64,000 nt of DNA from contig JARFIW010001469.1 in NCBI GenBank assembly GCA_036346225.1, positions 6,728,001 through 6,792,000 of the forward strand, read 5' to 3'. This stretch comes from Platerodrilus igneus. Its lineage: Eukaryota; Arthropoda; Insecta; Coleoptera; Lycidae. Within the stretch, counting starts at the first letter, position 1. Each line of letters begins with the position of its first letter. The notes under the pieces are model-generated. The model was given only the letters and a program-made list of their open reading frames with translations, was not told the DNA's origin and did not search any database. The translations under genes and the position numbers were made by a program. Of this stretch, positions 11,511 to 22,645 are shown one piece after another.

Positions 11511-12264
11511 TGATATGAAGTAATAAGTCTAAATGAGACGACAATAAATTGGGGTGCATAAGTATAAGTTAATGGTAGTCCAGAGGGTGATGGAAATAAT
11601 TTAAATGCAATGGTTCAAGCGTGTGGATAGACAATATTTCGAATGGGCATGTAATAATCCTGAATTGGGGGAAGATAATTTTTATTCAAATGGATGGCTT
11701 AATGTATGGGAAATATTAGTGGATGCGTCAATGCGAAGAAAATAGACCAGGTTAGATTTTAGTTATAAGACATTATTTTTTTTCTATTTTTTTATTTGAA
11801 TATTGAATTTGCTTAATATAAATTAATGTGACGAAGTTCACCAAAACAAAGGATTTGAATACGTATAAAGTGCGTGACAAGATAAGAGGTTTTGAACGTT
11901 CTACACTTCTTTTATAAAGATAATAGGTTTTTTTTGGTGACTGGGTTTTGAGTAAAAAGTATATGATTTTGATAAATAAGATTTGCAAACATTAATTAAT
12001 TGAAAAGTGTATTTTAAATAATTTACAAAAACTGTACATAATATTTGTTTCATCATATAGAATCTAATTAACTGAATTTTATAATTCCAAATAAATGCTA
12101 GCCGAGGTCATAAGATAAAGTTGATGGGAGTGGTTTGATAATTTAAACAGTTCAAGGAGGAGCTATAAGTTGAATACAAAATTGATAACAAGTAAGGCGG
12201 TAACGTATCAAATTTTATTATTGGTGACAAGGTAGGTTCAAGATAAAATCCAGTTAAGTTTCTG
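11511..12264. other. Intergenic between two repeat arrays
   Basis: No gene seen. The weak 11773-11988 minus open frame is AT-rich and has no motif. Confidence 0.35.
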
Positions 12265-12445
12265 GAGGGAGCTTATAGCAATATTAATAAGACAGCCCAA
12301 CGTCGGAGGAGATAATTACAATTCTTGTTTATACATAGCAAAATTAATATGGTCGCCCAAAGGAATGGAGCGCGAATAATTTAGAGGGACATAGCAATAT
12401 TAATATAGCCCAACGTAGGGGCTCGATAATTCCAGTAGTACATAG

Positions 12446-12447
<2 letters not shown>
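12265..12447 (+). repeat. Imperfect tandem array with GCCCAACG core
   Basis: Three to four diverged units of about 60-65 bases, each with ATAGCAA.ATTAATA, then GCCCAACGTCGG/GCCCAAAGGAATGG/GCCCAACGTAGGGG, then a GATAATT-like end. The core resembles the leader or primer-binding segment (GCCCAACGTGGGG) of some insect LTR retrotransposons, so it may be an amplified LTR-element leader. That link is inference. Confidence 0.55.

Positions 12448-12483
<36 letters not shown>
12448..12483. repeat. (TA)n microsatellite
   Basis: About 36 bases of alternating A and T, growing out of the last ATAGCAATA unit of the adjacent array. Confidence 0.93.
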
Positions 12484-12489
<6 letters not shown>

Positions 12490-12837
12490 GATTCCTATAT
12501 ACCAATTCGAGCTCTAGTGTCGTTGGGCTGTCATAAAATTTTCTGAAATAAAATTAATAAAAAAACTTCTTGCAATACCTTTGGAACGCCTCTTTATTTC
12601 TGCACACCCTGGCTAGCTCAGAAATCTGCTTCTTCTTGAATACCTACCATCTTAAGTCAAATGAAATTACCACTCAAATAATGCAACAAGACATACAACC
12701 TTTTTATTTACACATATCAACAAGTTTCCATAAGCACGAAAATATTTACACATTTGTATATACAGTTTGATAAAAAAATGTTACCATCTCAATCTTTAAA
12801 TCTTTTAAAATTTTATGATTTTAATATATTTCAACCA
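12484..12837. other. Intergenic, nothing recognised
   Basis: CGTTGGGCTGTC at about 12521 is the reverse complement of GACAGCCCAACG at about 12292, making a loose inverted pair around the TA tract. No gene seen. Confidence 0.3.
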
Positions 12838-12985
12838 TTTTATTTTAGACGAATAGATGGGCCCGTCGTGCAACCCTAAATTGATTTTTATTCTGGTCTA
12901 TTTTGAGCTCAGTATAACTCAGTTACTCTAAATGCTTCTACACATCGCATTTTTGTTTAAAATAAAGCTAAAGACCCGTTTACTT
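12838..12985 (-). repeat. Anonymous dispersed repeat, copy 1
   Basis: In reverse complement this matches 17395-17540 in a series of short blocks in the same order: AACGGGTCTTT, a TTTTTG run, ATGTGTAGAA/ATGTACAGAA, TA..GAGCTCA, TAGACC, AGGGTT/AGGGAT and GGGCCCATCTA/GGCCCATCTA. The copies are too diverged to name a family. Confidence 0.4.
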
Positions 12986-15900
12986 CTTACAACATCATTT
13001 TTAGATCATTAATAAACATTTTTAAATAATCAATATTGATTGTCCTGTACATATATCCTTTTAAATGGGTTTTTATGGTAATAAAATACACCCCCAATAA
13101 GTCAAAACACTCAAGCACAAAATATCAGCACAAATGTTCAAGCAAAAGCAAGAAATTAATTTTCTTTACCTGGAGTAAGCTTCGTTCATCGTTACCTCTG
13201 AAGATGTGTACCAAAACCCTTGTCGTTGTGTTATTATACCTGGATCCAACTCATATCGACTAGCTATCCAAATCTCTGCAACCTTTAGTATTTCTACCCG
13301 GATAATTGTCTAGACCAAACTTAACGTTCCATAACCACTACACTTCACGCATATTAGTTTAAAACTTCTCGATTCGCTTACCTCAAGTACCATCCTATCA
13401 TTTGATCGTATCGTGTAGTAACAGCACCTTTCATAAGCTAGCACCCACTTGTGCGAATCAAACTTTTAATACATTACCGGTACCTTACTAACAGCTTTTA
13501 AACACTTTTAAATATGATGTTGTATAATAATTCAACTAATAAGCGACAATCAGTACAACGTAAGAGCACGTAATAGCAAATACGTAAGAGATCTAAGTGA
13601 TATAAGATCTAAGAGAGCTTTAATAATTCTTCCAGTGTATTTATACGCTTTTTAATACCCCTCACGGAACCTCTTTTTATCGAAAAGCTTATTTTCCAAA
13701 CCGATTCTCCAAATTTTGTTCGTAACGAACTTCAACGTCTGAAAAATTCCAAGTTTACCGTGCTGTTTCATAGAAATTCGCCCAACAACATCTAACGGAC
13801 GCGAGCTTCGCAAAACTTCTAGCCTTCGACCAATTATATTGCTTTCCCCCCCTTTTAACGCTCAACCCTTAGCTACCTTTCTTCGTTTCACCCATATTTA
13901 TTCTCTTTTAGAACCCCTCTCAAGCTACAGAAAATCGATATTGTTGTTGGTCTCCAAATCTCCCGGGTATTTTAGACGAGTATATTAACCAACGTTTTAT
14001 TATACGTGTTTTTTGTCTGTTTTACATTATAGATATTTCATTTCACTTAGTCTTTAAAGCATTTGTTACTTTAACAGCTTGTCGCGCCGACCGTTGCAAA
14101 CAATTCTATGGAATTTTGTCCCAACGTATATTTCAGTTCTTTGAACTTGACATTTAACTAACAGGCGTTTCTTTGAAGTAAATTGCCCGTTTAATATAAT
14201 AATTCCGAGTTTTCGAGTTTCTTAGGATTTGTATAACGAACGTTTCGTTTATTTAAATAGAAATATGCGTTTAAATTATTGATTTTCTATACTCAAAAGC
14301 TCTGTTTCTTATCCCATGCGCTTGAATTAAAATATTACAACTAGTTATACGTATCCTTGAGTTTCCATGTACTCTAAAGCTTCCCCCCTTTATGCAATTT
14401 TAACCTTTTGATTTAGAAATACAAAATATCTTAATAACCGTCCGTTTTCACTATCTAAACTGATTGATTTGGCGCGTAAATAAATTGTTTCTATTTCCTA
14501 TATACACAGTTGTTAAAAATTTATTATCTAGACCTATATACCCTTCTTAACCTATAATTTCCACGACATGTATATATACTATGGATTTCTATGCTAAAAT
14601 GGAATTACATAAGTCAGACAATTATTTATTTGTAGGTACCCCGTGTATAAAAATCAATTTTTAAGTTAAAACGTTTTTCAATACGATAGAACGATAGAAT
14701 AGGAATGGTACTATGTAAAATAATGTAGGTTTATTAATTTTTGTGCTTTATTTCAGAATTAGGATAATGATTAATTACTAATAGAAACAATGGCATGGTA
14801 ACCAGTATATTCAAGCTTAGAAATAGCGTACAAATATGTTAGTATATAAGCTTTTTATGTCAGACGTAGTGTAAAAATCGATAATTTACGCAAGGAAGGT
14901 GAATTCCTTGTGGGTATAAAATAGCGTAGGGTAATATAAGCTTAAACATTTATGTAAGTTTCCAAGGTTTAATAATCTAAACAAGTTATAACTGTTACAG
15001 GTTTCAAAGAAGGGACGTGCAGAAAATAAAACGGTTCCAGTAAAGCTTTTAAACGTTAAGAATATATAAATTAAAGACTTCTACGTAAAAACTGTTAATG
15101 TGAATAACAGGCCTATAGTAGGGAACGGACTGTTATATGTAGAAACAGATCGATAAAATCAAGCGAAAGAGTATATTTGGCATACGTTAGAAACAGAGGG
15201 GCAATATCATATTGTCAATTTTAGTGACTTCCAAACGTCTGTAAGACAATGGCATTTTTAAAGGTAATAAGCGAGACAGGGATGCAGTGTGTTTGCAGAA
15301 GATATCGATTTTCAAGGTGTAAGGAAAAGTAGGATGAAAAGACTATAACAAGGTGGTTATAGAAGGAGAACGCAAAGAGATAGAAAACATGGTTTTGACA
15401 AGGATACAAGAAAAGTATAACTGACATAAGAAAGGTAGGGTGAGAAATGGAGGATAGAACATATTGCGATACGAGTGGAAGTGAGATAATGGTATGTACA
15501 CGTATATGAAAGGCGTGTTTGGGTGTGATAGCAGGGCTTTAGAGAAGAGTAGAACGGTTAGAAAATTTAATGAGTTTTTCAGCGTAAAATACTAGTTTGT
15601 TCAACAAAATTCTGAGTTTAAGAAGACGGTTGGTGAGGGGCGGTCGAATTTACAGGGAATCGTCGAAGATTCACGACGAGATTATCAGAATCGAACGATG
15701 GTTGTGTTATTGTGTACAGTGATTTTGAGAATTGTGTGAGCCGTTGGATAGGTTTTACGGGGAAAAGCTTGTTTGTTGAGAGTGGTGTAAAAATGTTCAA
15801 GGAAGGTTTGTTAGGGGATACGTGCAAGTTGGTAGGGAGTATGGTTATATAAACGACCTGGAGGAATACTTTCTCCCTTTTTCCAGATCATCTTCATCCT

Positions 15901-16394
15901 GGCTTCAAACTACTACAATACGCGACTAGTGAGTCTGGGATTTTAAATTACAAGTTATTAAAAGCACAAGTTGGTGCAATATTAAAATCGGTGTGAATTG
16001 TATAAAATTGATTTTGTAACATGAAGCAGGATGAACAGTAAGTAGCGACTTCTATATAGTTTGGTTGATGGTGCTTGTTGGACACTGGCCGGAAGAAATG
16101 GATGTTCATGGATCAGTAGCGGCAGTACAGAGGGTTTGGAGGTACCGTAATTTGGATGCCAAGCAATTTGGAGGAGTAATTGCTGTTCCTGATGGCATGC
16201 AACAACGTGGAGTGATTCTGGTACGAGCAGTCGGTAAAGGAGAGTAGTCGAGATCTGGGTGAATTTTTTTTTAAAACTGTTTGTTTTGCTTATTCCATGT
16301 TTAAACTATTAGTGTTATTTTGGGTGTATTTTGATGAATTTATGGACATAAAATTAAACTATTTACCTTTGAGAAGGAAGTATTTAAAATATGA
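12986..16394. other. Long intergenic stretch, no gene seen
   Basis: I translated the longer open frames (13036-13263 plus, 15221-15427 minus, 15618-15827 minus, 16065-16247 plus). None carries a family motif. No tandem arrays noticed. Confidence 0.4.
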
Positions 16395-16790
16395 TTCTTT
16401 TTAATCTTCTTTGGGAATTAAACCACTCATAGTTTTTAAAATTATCTCTATTTACGTTTCGATCCATAACCTAGGATTGTTGTCAAAATAATAAAACTTC
16501 AAGTTTGACATTTATGACATAAATTGAAGGTGACTTTGATTTATTGATGTTGGAAATATTTGGATTGAGTACACTAAGCAAAAATTTTTAAATTTTAAAA
16601 GAATGAATGCCTTCAATTTGTGTTACGGCCTGGTACCGACTTTTTTTAGGTAGCCAATACGCTTAACGTGAAATCAGCTGATTAATTTTTATTGGTGAAT
16701 TTTATATAAATTCAATAACTTGGGAATTGGAAAACATTTTTTAACATGTTTCTACTTATACAATTGAGAGGATGGTTATTAAAGAAGTGT
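16395..16790 (-). mobile_element. PLE 5' leader and N-terminus, minus strand
   Basis: Reverse complement of the leader and first codons of the PLE at 1285. The start codon equivalent to 1611 is at 16467-16465, and AACATGTTTCTACTTATACA at 16744 pairs with the leader segment around 1310-1335. Only about 70 bases of coding sequence are kept past the ATG. Together with 17206-17342 it forms the left arm of an inverted repeat. Confidence 0.8.
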
Positions 16791-16894
16791 GCGATTGCAT
16801 TATTGAAAGGCTTAAGCAGCCGTTTTTTTATATTTATTTTGAAGGGGAAAATCATTATGATTTAGGTTACCTCTTTGGTAGATTTTTACATGGT

Positions 16895-17011
16895 TCTGAG
16901 GCGACCTTATGGCGGGTTTACACTTGTTAGATACCAATGTTTTTCTATGAAGGTTGTGTATGTATCTAAGGCGACCCTATGGCGGGTTTACACTTGTCAG
17001 ATACCAACGCT
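16895..17011. repeat. Two-copy tandem duplication, about 70-bp period
   Basis: AGGCGACCTTATGGCGGGTT with its following TTACACTTGTTAGATACCAA recurs as AGGCGACCCTATGGCGGGTT with CAGATACCAA, starting near 16899 and 16969. It lies in the loop between two PLE ends facing each other. Confidence 0.85.
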
Positions 17012-17038
17012 GTTTTACAGGGGTTGTTAATATGCTTC

Positions 17039-17205
17039 ATCACCATCATCATTAGGTTTTCTGTCTCAAAACTGGTTTGACACGTACCTGCACTTATTTA
17101 TATTCTGAGCTAGCCTACATAGTTCTCTGAAATTCTCACACAGCATGTATATAGCTTGTTTCCCTTTTATTGTTTTCTAATTTTATGCCTTATTTCACCG
17201 AGATT
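17039..17205 (-). mobile_element. Short RTE-type LINE 3' end fragment
   Basis: Matches the middle 3' module of the RTE elements at 21388 and 53532, starting with the same terminal ATCACCATCATCATTAGG (on the LINE strand a TGATGATG-type tail). It runs to the segment read ACCGAGATTCA on the plus strand, where a PLE 5' end begins. A severely 5'-truncated insertion or a recombination remnant. Confidence 0.85.
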
Positions 17206-17342
17206 CAACGATCCTAGGTCATGGATCGAAACGTAAATAAAGATAATTTTTTAAAACTGAGTGGTTTAATTCCCAAAGAAGATTAAGAAGAATGCTAAAC
17301 AAACCACAACAAACATACAGGGAGTATTTACAATATGGTTAT
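17206..17342 (+). mobile_element. PLE N-terminal fragment, plus strand
   Basis: Direct match to 1600-1740 (CAACGATCCTAGGTCATGGA, ATG at 17221, then AAACCACAACAAACATACA). A frameshift after about 15 codons breaks the frame. It forms the right arm of an inverted repeat with 16408-16485, spaced about 720 bases. Confidence 0.85.
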
Positions 17343-17394
17343 GTAAATAGGTGTATATAAAATAATAGTGTATATTTTTGCATATGTACAAGGT

Positions 17395-17540
17395 AACGGG
17401 TCTTTTTTTGGAAACTTTTAGTGCTGAAATTTTGCACTCATGTACAGAAAGGTTTATATTATGAGCTCATGTTAGACCGGGGAATGTAAAGTAAGGTTCA
17501 GGGATAGGCCCATCTACTTTAAAATAAGCATAGATAAATA
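17395..17540 (+). repeat. Anonymous dispersed repeat, copy 2
   Basis: Partner of 12838-12985 in inverted orientation, with the same ordered short blocks from AACGGGTCTTT to GGCCCATCTA. No coding content. Confidence 0.4.
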
Positions 17541-18586
17541 TAGACAAATCAGAAAATCATTGTAGTATTAAGATGATGCTATTTAATATTGAGGAGGATC
17601 ATTAAATCTTTGATGTATGGATTAAGTATGTAAAGACAAAGATTTTTGTGGTTTTAATTTATTTTGTCACAATAAAATAGGATGTACTTTTATTAGTCGG
17701 ATTGTTTTTTATTGAATAGAATGGTAGTATTGTATTTCAGAGCAGATGAGCAGCCATGGTGAGTATCGCCGAAGAAGCAGTACAAAGAGGTGGCAGTGTG
17801 GCGTAGTTTATAGAGAAATTTATTTTAGGTAATGATTGTAGAATTTTTTCAGGGGTTTGAGCAGTGGTTAACTTACATAAATAATGGCGAACGTGTAGGG
17901 CTCCAACAGGACCGCAGGGTGTCATTAGTTTTATGTTATTAATTTAAAGAGGGTGTAGAGACCGATAAGACAAACAAAAATTGTTAATAAACCTGTAGTC
18001 TAAAACAAATAGTTTAGCTATAAATGAACACACAAAGGAAGCATAAAAATTGTTTTAAAACCACTGTAATGTTAACTAGGTCAGAAATAAAATATTCAAT
18101 TACATTATGCTTTAAAGATACCAATTAAGTTGTGACCTACAGCAAACTTAAATTAGTGAAATAGAGTGCATTTTTGCTGCCAAACGAAATAACTCAATGT
18201 ACTTTAGCTGCTACTGAAAAAGTTTAAATTTTTTTCTAAAATTCGCATGTTTAGATAATAATCACAACAAAAAATAATATTCTATAATGCTCATGTTTTC
18301 CATTTCCCAATCATATTGTGGTAGAATTTCTATCCACTTGTCTAGCTAATACTTTACTTAACACACACAGGTCGATATAACAACCAAAAAAGCATTTGTA
18401 TAGCGCATGACAAACAAGTGGTTGATATTTCAACCAACAACCATTTGTGAAAGTATTCATAATTAGTCGATTCTGGAGGTATTAGATTAATTTGTTTATT
18501 GCAGGCAATACATGATAAAGGTTTAATTATCTAACAATATAAAGGGGAAGCAAAATCATTAAAATTTGTGTTTTCCATAACAATAT
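17541..18586. other. AT-rich intergenic, no gene seen
   Basis: No motif-bearing frame. The 62-codon minus frame at 17737-17925 is not recognisable. Confidence 0.4.
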
Positions 18587-18610
18587 ATAATAATAATAAT
18601 AATAATAATA
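18587..18610. repeat. (TAA)n tail of the LINE
   Basis: About eight TAA/TTA units at the 3' end of the minus-strand LINE, directly after its AATAAA-type signal. Confidence 0.9.
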
Positions 18611-18807
18611 TCTTTATTATTTATAAGCAAATCTCGATACATATGAGAAAAGAAAAGATACTCCTAGCGAGGTTTAAGCTATAAAGCCCACTCTTACACC
18701 TAACTAGGACATATCTTGTACAATAAAATATTTATTTAGTACAAACAATGGCTATATACACTTACATACGCCACCACACTTGCATGCACATTTTTACACA
18801 AACATCC

Positions 18808-18842
18808 ACACCCCCCCCCCCTCCCCACACACACACACGTAC
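18808..18842. repeat. C-run and (CA)n low-complexity tract
   Basis: A run of Cs, then CTCCCC and ACACACACACAC, inside the 3' UTR of the deleted LINE. Confidence 0.9.
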
Positions 18843-18896
18843 AAAAACACATCACGCACGCTGGGCCCACAATCCCCCCATTCCATATTAAGAAGT

Positions 18897-19380
18897 TTAG
18901 TTGCAGGATAGTAGATATTCCTGATATGCTTTTCTAAATTTAAGTAATGTTGTGCAATTTCTTATATTTATGGGTATACAGTTCCAGAGAGACGACCCGG
19001 ATACCAAGAACGATGAATGATACATTTCAGTACGGTGCATTGGTATTAGCAGTCGTTTTTCATCTCGTGTGTTATGGTGTCCTGTGGAAACGTAAGAGAA
19101 ATTTGAGGTAAAGTACGAAGGTCCAAGTCTATGTAAGAGTTTATAGAGCATTATTGCCTGATGTAACTGTCGCTGTTTCACTAATTTTAACCAAGAGAGC
19201 TTATTGAAATATGGTGTAACATGCTGACGACGTTTGATGTCAAAAACAAACCGAATACAACTGTTGTGAACTCGCTGTAAACGATTACTGTTGTCCATAG
19301 ACAAATGATGATATAAAACATCTCCATAGTCAAAAATCGGTTGAATAAGCGACCTAATAAGTTGTATTCTTAAAAATCGT
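18897..19380 (-). pseudogene. LINE ORF2 C-terminal (RT thumb) fragment
   Basis: In the frame after the join the minus strand reads LIRSLIQPIFDYGDVLYHHL and continues in the open frame from 19304 as SNRLQRVHNSCIRFVF and YFNKLSWLKLVKQRQLHQ, ending SSLWNCIPINIRN and LKFRKAYQEYLLS before the stop at 18897. This is the thumb/C-terminal part of a CR1/Jockey-type ORF2. It has no internal stop, so the copy is fairly young. Without palm and endonuclease it has no catalytic activity. Confidence 0.8.
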
Positions 19381-19840
19381 TGTTGTTACGTCTGGAATAT
19401 TGCTCGAGCGCCTGTACGGAGTGTTGAAGGTTATTGACTTGTGTCTTCAAAGACACTACATCCTGCTTTAAAGAATCTACAAGTTCAATTTTTTGGAGGA
19501 GTTCATCATATTTTGTACTAATAAAATCCAGAGAGGTCGCTATAGTTTCCTGTTGCGTTTTTATTTCGTTAATTTCCAAGATTACTTTGTTAACAGATGT
19601 TTCCAGCCTATCATATTGTTCTAGTTTAGCTAGTATTAAATCAAGTTTCTCTTCTGCGGTGTTATCTGAGATACTTAATTTCGAATGTTGTGGTTTGTCC
19701 TTGGCTGTTAAACCAATACAATTTGCACATTTCCAATTACGTTTAGTTTCGGAAGACATTTTCTTAAAATTTTTCTCTGTATAGCCTGCTAAGGAATAGC
19801 TAATTTTATTATCACACTTTGAGCACTCTAATAGATTCAT
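19370..19840 (-). CDS. LINE ORF1: PHD-like zinc finger plus coiled coil (partial)
   Basis: An open frame of 156 codons from ATG 19840. The N-terminus has ordered cysteines (LECSKCDNKISYSL at residues 3-16 and WKCANC at about residues 36-41), a partial PHD/RING-like zinc-binding pattern seen in ORF1 of many CR1/Jockey-group LINEs. Residues 60-150 are rich in Leu, Glu, Lys and Gln in heptad-like spacing and predict a coiled coil, ending in QYSRRNN. ORF1 proteins bind element RNA and form trimers through such coils. The RNA-binding C-terminal domain is missing because the frame meets the ORF2 tail and stops at 19370. Open but truncated; unlikely to function. Confidence 0.7.
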   Translation of the reverse strand: MNLLECSKCDNKISYSLAGYTEKNFKKMSSETKRNWKCANCIGLTAKDKPQHSKLSISDNTAEEKLDLILAKLEQYDRLETSVNKVILEINEIKTQQETIATSLDFISTKYDELLQKIELVDSLKQDVVSLKTQVNNLQHSVQALEQYSRRNNNDF

Positions 19841-19940
19841 ATTTTACGACAATATGTATGAATACTACAGTCAAATTACAAATGATTGTTTACTGCAGAG
19901 CTCAAATAAACACGACCGCACCGCGTGATGATCGAACATT

Positions 19941-21376
19941 AGTATTTGGGTAAGGCAAAAATTACACTATATATTTTATAAAATAATAACCCCAAAATCA
20001 CAATTACTGAAGTTTGCTTTTAGTAGTGTTCAAGTATTTAAAAAGTTTAGTAGTACTTGCAGTAGCATGTCGTGGCTGCTGCGAAATGTAGCGTTTACAA
20101 ACTGTTAGTAATTGCTAATTATTAATTCCGATACTTTATATATAGGTTATGGATAACGCAAACATTATTTCAATGATGTGGAAGAAATTGATTTAGATGA
20201 TTTATTCAGTGAGATAGATGGTATTACTGTAGTTAAAATAAGTGTTTGAAATGTGTCTAAGTACTACCTAATATTTACCTTGTTCTTCTGAAATCAATAA
20301 TGAAATATTAATTTCCAGGCGAGTTGGTATATAGTTTTTGCCATTATCGGTATTTAAAGTTTCTAACTTACCCATACTACGAACTTGGAAATACGAGTGG
20401 CAGAGATATTTAAATGTGCAATTTGTGTTAGATGATCTTTTCAAACTATTTTTATATTAAGCGATTGTGATAAAACTGCCGCAAAGCATTTTCTGCTGAA
20501 ATGAGGTTAAACACTTGCCTGCTGTATCCAAAGTATACAACCCTGCTTAAGTATGACCTTCTTTAACCTCTCATAAAATTACTTTGAAGTGCGAAGTTTT
20601 CAAATTAGGGAAGCTTGTGTTCCCCTAGAAATGCTTACTTCAACCCCATCATGTTCAGCACATATATTGCATTAGCTCAGATAAAGGACCGAGGACAAAG
20701 GATCTGGCTCTGCATACAGCATAATGAAATATCAGTTATGTCGCTCTGTTGAAGGCGAAACGCAACAATGGTAAATTAGTAATGAAATTGGACAATGGAA
20801 ATATGCACAACAAATACTACACGTGCTGTGCTCTATAAAGTTTGCAAACAAACAATTTAATTGTTTCTAGAGTTCGTATTACTTTCTGGATGGATCCTAT
20901 TAATATATCTAGTTAAACTTAATTTTACTTTTTTTAACGTAAACACACCAATTACATTAACGGTTCTCATATTTAAGGTTTAAACGAACTGCAGCTCCCT
21001 TTATTAACTAAATTTGCTTAAAAGGTTCAAATGATAGTACATTTAGGTAGCTCTTTTTATATACTGCTATTAAAAACTAAAGTTAGTTCTCTTTATTCGT
21101 AGATGGCGAGAGGATTACGTGCATACCTTTTGCTTCCAGTAATTACCAAGGACAGTTTACTGTAAATGTTATAGAATCATAGGACAAGCTTTAGTAAATG
21201 ATATTCCTTGTAAAATATACTTTTGCTAAAGTGCATTTTTTTTTCTAAACTAAATCTCCTTGTTTCTTACTTGTAATATTACAGCTAAATGCCAGTTACA
21301 GGTAAACGTACTTTAGTTCTAAGCATGGTTATACAAGGTGCGTAACGTGGCACATATTTTTGGTACAAGAATGAAA
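19941..21376. other. Intergenic, no gene seen
   Basis: One short open stretch (about 20170-20225) reads NDVEEIDLDDLFSEIDGITV. The acidic run resembles transposase N-termini in general, but it is too short to name. Confidence 0.3.
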
Positions 21377-21387
21377 GGTAATAATAT
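21377..21387. repeat. Target-site duplication, left copy (RTE copy 1)
   Basis: GGTAATAATAT here is identical to 25702-25712, flanking the RTE element. Confidence 0.8.
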
Positions 21388-22441
21388 CATAATCATTAGG
21401 TCTTCAGTCCTAGAACTGGTTAGACGCGTACCATCATTGCTTCCTATTCTGAACTAACCTACAGATTTCCCTGAAATATGCACAGTTTGCATCTATAACT
21501 GTCTGATCTAGGTCTACATCTATCTCTTTTTTCCTATCTGTGCTTGTAATATATCACATACTATTCCCCAAAAATGCCTTAGAACGTATTCCGCCCTACT
21601 ATTTCTCTTTTTCCCCAGATATCCTTGTTCCCCTACTATTTCTGTAACTTATTTGTTATTATCTTTGTCTGTCCATGCTATCGTCCTCATACATCTGAAG
21701 CACTGCATTTCAAAAGGATGCTACCGTTTATCTGTCTGCGTTTCAGACTGCCCGTATTTTATAGGCATACTGTGCTGTGCTCCACACATAGGTATGCTTT
21801 CAACAATTTTCTTCTTATTCTATGTTTGTTGTCTTTCCTCATAGGCGCTGTTCTTTCTTGTTAGATGCAGTTCGATCACTTTCTATTGTTTTACAGTTAT
21901 ATGCCCTATTTCTCCGACCTTCAATGGTTGTGAAGGGAGGTAAGCAGCCTGTGGCTGCCAAGTTCCCCCAACACTTAATCATTTGGCGATTTAATATATT
22001 TTCCAATTTATCTTTTCGCACAGTCAACATTAGTTGCAGGTATTTCGCAACCAACAACTAGTTGTTTATACTAATCATCAGATTTATCTGCGCTTATTTT
22101 TTCGTCATTAGGTTTTCCATCTCAAAACTGGTTGGACACGTACCTGCACTTATTTATATTCTGAGCTAGCCTACATAGTTCCCTGAAATTCTCACACAGC
22201 ATGTGTATTCAGCTCGTTACCTTTCTATTGTTTTCTAATTTTAAACCCTATTTTACCGAGATTCAGTGAAGGAGGTTAATCAACCTGTGGCTACCAAGAT
22301 CCCCCAACACTTAGACATTTGCCGAAATAATGGTTTTCCAGTAAATCCTTTCACACATTTAATATTATTCGAGAATATTGCCCAACCAATTCTTGTAGTT
22401 ACTTATAATAATCATCATGTTTAAGCACAGTTATCTTTCCG
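21388..22441 (-). repeat. Two extra diverged 3' modules of the RTE element
   Basis: Each module begins (plus strand) CATTAGGTTTTCC/CATTAGGTCTTCAGTCC, then a CTGGTTGGACACGTACCTGC-like block and GAGCTAGCCTAC, and ends near GCAGCCTGTGGCTGCCAAG...CCCCCAACACTTA. Starts are near 21391, 22106 and (main body) 22442. The middle module lacks the internal C-terminal coding part. The same three-module order is present in copy 2 at 53532-54583. Confidence 0.85.
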
Positions 22442-22645
22442 TCATTAGTTTATCCATCTTGGGATTGGTTGGACGCGTACTTCCATTGATTTCTATTCTG
22501 GGCTAGCTTACACATCTCCCTGAAACCCCTACAGCCTACATCTTTTACTATCTGTGTGCAGTAGTCTAACCTAGGTCTACCTCTTCTTCTCTTTTTTCCT
22601 ATCTCTGCTTGTAATATATTCCGCACTATTCCCTCATGTGGTCTA

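Larger units (their letters stand above)
18587..19940 (-). mobile_element. Internally deleted LINE: ORF1 joined to end of ORF2
   Basis: Minus strand. From 5' to 3': a leader of about 80-100 bases, ORF1 (19840-19372), an abrupt join near 19375 to the ORF2 thumb (to 18897), a 3' UTR with AATAAA, and a (TAA)n tail at 18610-18587. The endonuclease and the RT palm are absent, so the copy is non-autonomous. The tail AATAAAGATATTATTATT resembles that of the LINE at 41314, suggesting related clades. The exact 5' end and target duplication are not clear. Confidence 0.8.
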
